The translations under genes were made by a program, and so were the position numbers. Shown here piece by piece: positions 59,979 to 64,000 of a DNA stretch of 64,000 nt (within the stretch, counting starts at the first letter, position 1; every line of letters starts with the position of its first letter). Origin of the DNA: Planctomycetota bacterium (GTDB lineage Bacteria; Planctomycetota; UBA8742; UBA2392); assembly GCA_019636195.1 (NCBI GenBank), contig JAHBYA010000013.1, forward strand, positions 62,001-126,000, read 5' to 3'. Under the pieces are notes generated by a model. That model searched no databases. It was not told where the DNA came from and was given only the letters and a program-made list of their open reading frames with translations.

Positions 59979-61049
59979 TCAGGCTTTGGGCGGGCGAATC
60001 AGCCAGCCGCGCGCGGGCCGGCGGGCCAGAAGCAGGCCGGCAAACAGCACGATCACGGCGGCGCGCAGCGGCCACAGCGCGGCAGCGGGCAGGAAGTCGA
60101 GGCCCGGCACCAACGCCGATTCCGGTGCGCCAAGACCGAGCATCACCGGCAGCTTGAACCAGTAGTAGGCGCTGACGGCCGCCGTTGCGAACACAACGCT
60201 CAGCGCGCGCAGGCCGCGCGGGTAGGCAAACGCAAGCGCCGCGAACAACGCCAGCGAAATCGCCATGCCGCCCAGTGAGTAGGCGTAAGCATCGACCAGG
60301 GCCTGGCCGCGCCCCTCGCTGAATGCGCCCGCGCCGCCCAGCGGCCACGGCGAATCCGCAAGCAGCGACCCCGTCTTCGGAATCAGGTACCAGCCGATGA
60401 TGAAGCCCGGAAAACCGCCGATCAGCACCAGCGCGGCCCAGCGGCCGGGGCCGGTGCGCGCGGCATCGATCGGAGTGACATTGTTGCGCGAGTCGCGGCA
60501 GGGCGACACGCAGTCGCTGCACGTGCCGCAGTGCGCGTTGCGCGGCTGGACTGCGGGCTTGCTGCCATAGAGCATTTCAACGGGGTACACGGGGCACAGA
60601 CCGCTGCACCAGAAGCTCTTGCGGTCAAAGACAAATCCCATGCCGCCGGCCAGCAGGGCGACCGCGATCAGCACCAGACCCGTTACCTGCCCGAAGTGGT
60701 CGAGCAGCACCGGGCGGAGCGGCACGATCACGATCAGCAGCACAACCGCGCCGGCCAGCAGACGGCTCTGCCAGGCGAGGCTGAGTTGTCGGCGCGAGCT
60801 GAGGCGCAGGTGATGCGGAATCATGGAGGCTGTGCCCATCGGGCAGACGTTGCGCCACAGGCCGGGCGCAAGCACCAGCAGCGCGGGCGCGACCGGGATC
60901 AGCACGTTCCAGAGCACATGCAGGCCAAGCTCAGGCTTGAGCAGCAGCGCGATCAGGATGAACAGCCCGACGCCGAAGAACACGCCCTGCAACAGGCGCC
61001 AAAACGCTGCGCGCGGCGGGGTAAGGTAGGTTTCAATTGCTTGTGCCAT
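59979..61049 (-). CDS. Polyferredoxin-like membrane protein (NapH/NosR-C type)
   Basis: This is a 356-residue protein with about eight helices and cysteine groups in LWRNVCPMG, FWCSGLCPVYPVEMLYG and CGTCSDCVSPC, as in membrane 4Fe-4S proteins of the NapH/NosR C-terminal type that move electrons from quinol. Arrangement and spacing are not the canonical two CxxCxxCxxxCP clusters, so some cysteines may serve other roles. It overlaps the radical SAM gene by 17 bases and abuts queD. It may feed electrons to the upstream enzyme or to a nitrate-type reductase. Confidence 0.82.
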   Translation of the reverse strand: MAQAIETYLTPPRAAFWRLLQGVFFGVGLFILIALLLKPELGLHVLWNVLIPVAPALLVLAPGLWRNVCPMGTASMIPHHLRLSSRRQLSLAWQSRLLAGAVVLLIVIVPLRPVLLDHFGQVTGLVLIAVALLAGGMGFVFDRKSFWCSGLCPVYPVEMLYGSKPAVQPRNAHCGTCSDCVSPCRDSRNNVTPIDAARTGPGRWAALVLIGGFPGFIIGWYLIPKTGSLLADSPWPLGGAGAFSEGRGQALVDAYAYSLGGMAISLALFAALAFAYPRGLRALSVVFATAAVSAYYWFKLPVMLGLGAPESALVPGLDFLPAAALWPLRAAVIVLFAGLLLARRPARGWLIRPPKA

Positions 61050-62400
61050 GGGCCACCTCGCGGGACTCTCCCATCCATTCCCACAGCGGGCCGCGCACGC
61101 CGTGTGCGCGACGGCGACGCCAGAAGCGCGTCCAGCGTTCGCCTTCAAGGCCGGGGAAGTACCAGTTGGCGCGGGCTTCACGAATCTCGCGCGCCGTGTC
61201 TTCAAGGCAATCGCGGACCTGCTCGCTGATGTAAAAGACCGGGTCGATGCCGATATCCGCCTGGCGCAACAGCCCCTCGCGCTCGGCGCGCTGCGCAATG
61301 CCGGTGCCCGGGTACACGCGCACGCCCAGCATGCAGAACACCGCCGTCGGCTGGGTGGACTCTACGACCCGCACCGTTTCACGGATGGTTTCGGGCGTTT
61401 CGTCCGGACCGCCAAGGATCAGGCTGTGCGCAAAGCGGATGCCGGCCTTGCGCGCCCAGGCGCTGGCAAGCAGCACGTCAGTGACCGTGAACGGCTTGCG
61501 CAAGGCCGCCAGCGTGGCGGGCGCAGCGGCATCGGTGCCGTACTCGACGCTGCTGCAGCCGGCGCGCGCCATGAGTTGCAGCAACTCGGGCTTGATGCCT
61601 GCGGGCGACAGATACGCCGTCCAGCGCACGTCCAGCTCGCGGCGGATCAGATGCTCGCAGAACTCGGTGGCGTGGGCGGCCGGGTGATTGAAGGTGTTGT
61701 CCACGACAAAGAAGTGCCGTGCGTCGTGGTCGCGCACGGCGCGCTCAATGTCGTCGATGGCGCCCTCAATGCCCTGCAGGCGCACGTTGGTGCCCTCAAG
61801 CGCCGGGTAGGTGCAGTATGAGCACTGGAAGGCACAGCCGCGCCGGGTCTGAACGTTCAATGCCCCGCCGCGCGCGTAGTAGCCGGGCAGGTCCAGCAGG
61901 TGCAGAGCCGGGCGCAGGCCGGCAATGGCGCCGCCGCGCCTGATCTGGTTGCGCAGGCTTGCCGTGCCGCGGCGCTTGAACTGGTCAAGGACTTCGACGA
62001 AAGCGGCCTCGCCTTCGCCGGCCACGCCGCAATCGGCGCCGAGCTCGCGCAGGAACAGCTCCGGCATCAGGGTGAAGGCACTGCCGCCCAGCACCAGCAG
62101 CGCGTCGGGCGCGGCCTTGCGTATCACACCGACGAGGCTGCGGTAGTGCGGCAAATACGAGTGCGCGCGCGGCCACGCCACATCGTCGATGTTGCGCAGG
62201 GACAGCCCGACCACGTCGGGCCGGCTTGCATCGATGTTGCGCTGCAGCAACGCCTGCGCGCGCTCGCCGGCAAAGCAGGCGTCAAACAAGCGCACATGGT
62301 GGCCTGCGTGCTCGGCGGCGGCGGCGACCCATGCGGCGCCCAAAGGCACGACGGGGTCGGGCTTTTGCTCCTGGTTGGCTGAGACAATGAGTATGCGCAT
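61033..62400 (-). CDS. Radical SAM protein with B12-binding domain (second)
   Basis: This is a 455-residue class B radical SAM enzyme: cobalamin-binding-like N-terminus (MRILIVSANQEQKPDPVVPLG, VVGLSLRNIDDV, LLVLGGSAFTLMPE), cluster motif RRGCAFQCSYC (Cys189, Cys193, Cys196) and barrel segments (FFVVDNTFNHP, AHSLILGGPDETPETI). It resembles BchE-like and related anaerobic enzymes, but the reaction is unknown. It heads an operon with the polyferredoxin-like protein and queD, under an AT-rich palindrome. ATG is preferred over an upstream TTG. Confidence 0.88.
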   Translation of the reverse strand: MRILIVSANQEQKPDPVVPLGAAWVAAAAEHAGHHVRLFDACFAGERAQALLQRNIDASRPDVVGLSLRNIDDVAWPRAHSYLPHYRSLVGVIRKAAPDALLVLGGSAFTLMPELFLRELGADCGVAGEGEAAFVEVLDQFKRRGTASLRNQIRRGGAIAGLRPALHLLDLPGYYARGGALNVQTRRGCAFQCSYCTYPALEGTNVRLQGIEGAIDDIERAVRDHDARHFFVVDNTFNHPAAHATEFCEHLIRRELDVRWTAYLSPAGIKPELLQLMARAGCSSVEYGTDAAAPATLAALRKPFTVTDVLLASAWARKAGIRFAHSLILGGPDETPETIRETVRVVESTQPTAVFCMLGVRVYPGTGIAQRAEREGLLRQADIGIDPVFYISEQVRDCLEDTAREIREARANWYFPGLEGERWTRFWRRRRAHGVRGPLWEWMGESREVAHGTSN

Positions 62401-62427
62401 AGCCGTGCCCGTCAAAGCTGCTTATAA

Positions 62428-62439
62428 GATATGATTATC
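62428..62439 (-). promoter_or_regulatory. Operator-like site E upstream of the second radical SAM operon
   Basis: GATATGATTATC has the same GATA-N4-TATC form as sites B and C, in an AT-rich patch (CTTATAAGATATGATTATCC), 28-39 bases before the start codon. Confidence 0.5.
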
Positions 62440-62475
62440 CTTTTATTACTGCCAGCGTTGCCTTCAGAAAAGGCC

Positions 62476-62499
62476 CGGCCCGGGCACACACCCGGGCCG
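62476..62499 (-). terminator. Terminator after the c-type cytochrome gene
   Basis: CGGCCCGGG (62476-62484) pairs with CCCGGGCCG (62491-62499) around CACACA. On the minus strand CCTTTTC follows, a short T-tract, 26 bases past the cytochrome stop. Confidence 0.7.
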
Positions 62500-62524
62500 T
62501 GTCTGCCTTGCGGCGGACGGACGA

Positions 62525-62977
62525 TCACTTCTTGAGGGTGCGGATAAAGGCCACAAGCTGCCAGCGCTGTTCCTCGGACTTGTTCTTGAAAGGCGTCATT
62601 CCCGAGTTGAACGGGGCAAACGCTCCGCCCTCACTGATGCGCCAGAAGAAGTAGTCATCCCCCACCGCCTCGTGCAGGCGCGGGTCAGTCAGGTTGCCCG
62701 CGGGCGGCACCAGGGCTTTGCCGACGGGGCCGTCGCCCAGGCCGCCCTCGCCGTGGCAGCTGGCGCAATCAGCGAGAAACTGCTTCTTGCCTTCTTCGGC
62801 GGATATGCCGGCCGGCATTGCGAGATCGCGGTACTCGGTGGGGACTTCCGGACGCGAAAGCTTGTCGTCGGCCTTTTTGCCGCGGTTGCTGGGGGCGGTG
62901 TTGCCGCCGCCGCAGCCTGCAGCCAGGAAAGCGAAAGTTACCGCCAGCGCGGCAAGGATGGTAAGTGCGGGTTTCAT
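62525..62977 (-). CDS. c-type cytochrome lipoprotein (second)
   Basis: This is a 150-residue monoheme cytochrome with a lipobox (LAAGCGG, Cys22), heme motif CASCH (Cys71-Cys74-His75) and a candidate Met ligand in SGMTPF. It shares APSNR, PAG(I/M)S, GNLTDP and (F/Y)FWRI with the cytochrome at 24886-25398, so the two are paralogues. It stands alone between a terminator and a palindromic upstream site, and may carry electrons to or from the anaerobic systems here. Confidence 0.92.
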   Translation of the reverse strand: MKPALTILAALAVTFAFLAAGCGGGNTAPSNRGKKADDKLSRPEVPTEYRDLAMPAGISAEEGKKQFLADCASCHGEGGLGDGPVGKALVPPAGNLTDPRLHEAVGDDYFFWRISEGGAFAPFNSGMTPFKNKSEEQRWQLVAFIRTLKK

Positions 62978-63000
62978 GGCGGGCTCCGGTAGTGTTCAAC

Positions 63001-63015
63001 GATTATCAGATAATC
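63001..63015 (-). promoter_or_regulatory. Operator-like site F upstream of the c-type cytochrome
   Basis: GATTATCAGATAATC is a perfect inverted repeat with 7-base arms around a single A, 24-38 bases before the cytochrome start, in a region with other AT-rich bits (CTTATAGATTG). It shares TTATC/GATAA with the other sites, although the arms are in the reverse arrangement. Confidence 0.55.
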
Positions 63016-63071
63016 AGACCTTCTTATAGATTGTTAGCGCTCCGCGGGCACGAAGTCAAGTCATTCCCCCC

Positions 63072-64000
63072 TTAAAATTGCAGTTGCAGCTGCACATAAA
63101 AGAAGTCCATGTCCTTGCGGCGATTGTTACCCGCCGTGTCGCGGCTGCGCACGAAGCGTCCGGCAAAGTAGTGGGCCCAGCCGGCCTCGGCATTGAACCA
63201 GCGGTTGACCTTGATGAAGACCAGCAGGTCGGCCTCGGCCCCGAGTTCCACACTCTGGTGCTCGTTGCCCGGGCGTACCACCGCGCCTGTGATGCCGTAC
63301 CAGCCGTCGTCATCGTTGTCGCGCCGGAACCAGTGGAAGGCGCCTTCCAGCCGCAACGACTCGGCCCACTCGCCCAGCGGCGTCGTGAAGGTGACCCGCC
63401 CCGCCAGTTCGTGCAGGTTGCGCCAGCCGATCACGTCGGCATAGCCGTGGTACTTGTGCGCGAACGGAAACGGCGCCCGGAAGGTCTGAAGCCGGTTGTC
63501 CGTGGGGTCCGAATCGCCCGAGGCATAGTCGTACTCGGCGCCGATGCGCAGCTCATGCGCGCCCAGCTTCATTGACATGTCAAGAGTGACGGCCGCGGCA
63601 AAGGCGGCAACATGACTGTCATCTTCGCCCGGTGTGCCCCAGAAGGCGGGGTCCGACTTGCCCCACTGCGCAATGCCTTCCACGGTGGGAATCAGCGCAA
63701 TTGCTTCGCTGAGCGCAAAGTGGCCGTTGAAGCGCAGGCTGGCGGTCGCCACGTTTGCGTCCTGCGTGCCGCTGGGATGGTCGCGGTGATTGTAGAAGAA
63801 CAGTGCTTCAAGATCGCTCTTGGGCAGGAACTGCGGCACCCAGCGCACCGCACCGCCGAAGATCCATTCGTCGTCTTTGACCGCGTTGAGATTGTTGATC
63901 AGCAGCGCCATCCCGAACAGTTGCAGTTCCTCGCCGATGAATGAGCGTGTCAGCGTCAAGCCGTCCCAGGCGCGCGGTGCGGGCGCCCACTCAAGCGTGC
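63072..64000 (-). CDS. Outer-membrane beta-barrel protein, alginate-export-like (partial)
   Basis: This is the C-terminal 309 or so residues of a protein whose start lies beyond the right edge; the frame is still open at base 64000 (TLEWAPAPRAWDGLTLTRSF). The sequence alternates as beta strands with GWRNLHELAGRVTFTT and ends with FFYVQLQLQF, a C-terminal Phe barrel signal. The WDGLTLTRSF motif and overall pattern resemble alginate-export-type porins. Apparent starts inside the window (TTG at 63959) are not credible. The substrate is unknown. Confidence 0.82.
   Translation of the reverse strand, partial: TLEWAPAPRAWDGLTLTRSFIGEELQLFGMALLINNLNAVKDDEWIFGGAVRWVPQFLPKSDLEALFFYNHRDHPSGTQDANVATASLRFNGHFALSEAIALIPTVEGIAQWGKSDPAFWGTPGEDDSHVAAFAAAVTLDMSMKLGAHELRIGAEYDYASGDSDPTDNRLQTFRAPFPFAHKYHGYADVIGWRNLHELAGRVTFTTPLGEWAESLRLEGAFHWFRRDNDDDGWYGITGAVVRPGNEHQSVELGAEADLLVFIKVNRWFNAEAGWAHYFAGRFVRSRDTAGNNRRKDMDFFYVQLQLQF

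Noticed and set aside
1..64000. CRISPR arrays, rRNA genes and tRNA genes
   Set aside because: No regularly spaced repeats, no rRNA-like stretches and no cloverleaf with a TTCRA loop were seen in the gaps by eye. A tRNAscan or CRISPR finder run would settle this.

Overview
The window looks like about 64 kb of a high-GC (roughly 65% by eye) chromosome, most likely from a member of the Planctomycetota or a close relative. This placement is inferred from gene content: two Ser/Thr kinases with zinc ribbons or a DWG-type activation motif, a secreted squalene-cyclase-like repeat protein, a DUF4349 protein paired with an ECF sigma factor, many small lipoproteins, and proteins carrying in-frame heptanucleotide repeats. 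No rRNA, tRNA or CRISPR array was seen.

Bases 1-35,800 are mostly housekeeping and signalling genes: rpsP, sucD, ffh, a YgiQ-type radical SAM protein, an ECF sigma factor with a DUF4349 partner, two Ser/Thr kinases, a PP2C phosphatase, an AlkA-type glycosylase, a cytochrome-oxidase-I-like protein with a c-type cytochrome, secreted hydrolases, a beta-barrel protein, a DMT transporter and a DHH phosphoesterase. Signs of decay or exchange are a frameshifted, 5'-truncated TPR gene (9,330-10,948) and a low-GC STAS-like gene flanked by a PP2C gene and a second, orphan PP2C 3' end (28,069-30,904).

Bases 35,800-55,000 form an anaerobic island. One operon has a radical SAM/B12 protein, NapA, a tetraheme NapC-type cytochrome and a 62-residue membrane protein. 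Divergent from it is an NnrS fusion protein with an FmdE-like gene. Convergent to that is a nine-gene operon, had-oah-dch-bcrCBAD-SDR-hemerythrin, that encodes ATP-dependent benzoyl-CoA reductase and the lower benzoyl-CoA pathway down to ring opening. Next come tryptophanase and two Rrf2-family regulators with three conserved cysteines each.

Bases 55,000-64,000 hold an Rhs fragment cut by an intact ISL3-family insertion sequence, cysK, a BtaB-like methyltransferase, then a second radical SAM/B12 gene heading an operon with a polyferredoxin-like membrane protein and queD, a c-type cytochrome lipoprotein, and the 3' part of an outer-membrane beta-barrel gene that runs off the window.

The main unifying observation is a set of six AT-rich, GATA/TATC-type imperfect palindromes in an otherwise GC-rich sequence. 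They lie just upstream of both radical SAM/B12 operons, the NnrS gene, the benzoyl-CoA operon, the tnaA-rrf2 operon and the c-type cytochrome. At the NnrS gene the palindrome covers the -10 element of a near-consensus promoter. I infer a local regulon, probably governed by one or both Fe-S-type Rrf2 proteins, that joins nitrate/NO metabolism, aromatic-ring reduction and indole-forming tryptophan cleavage.
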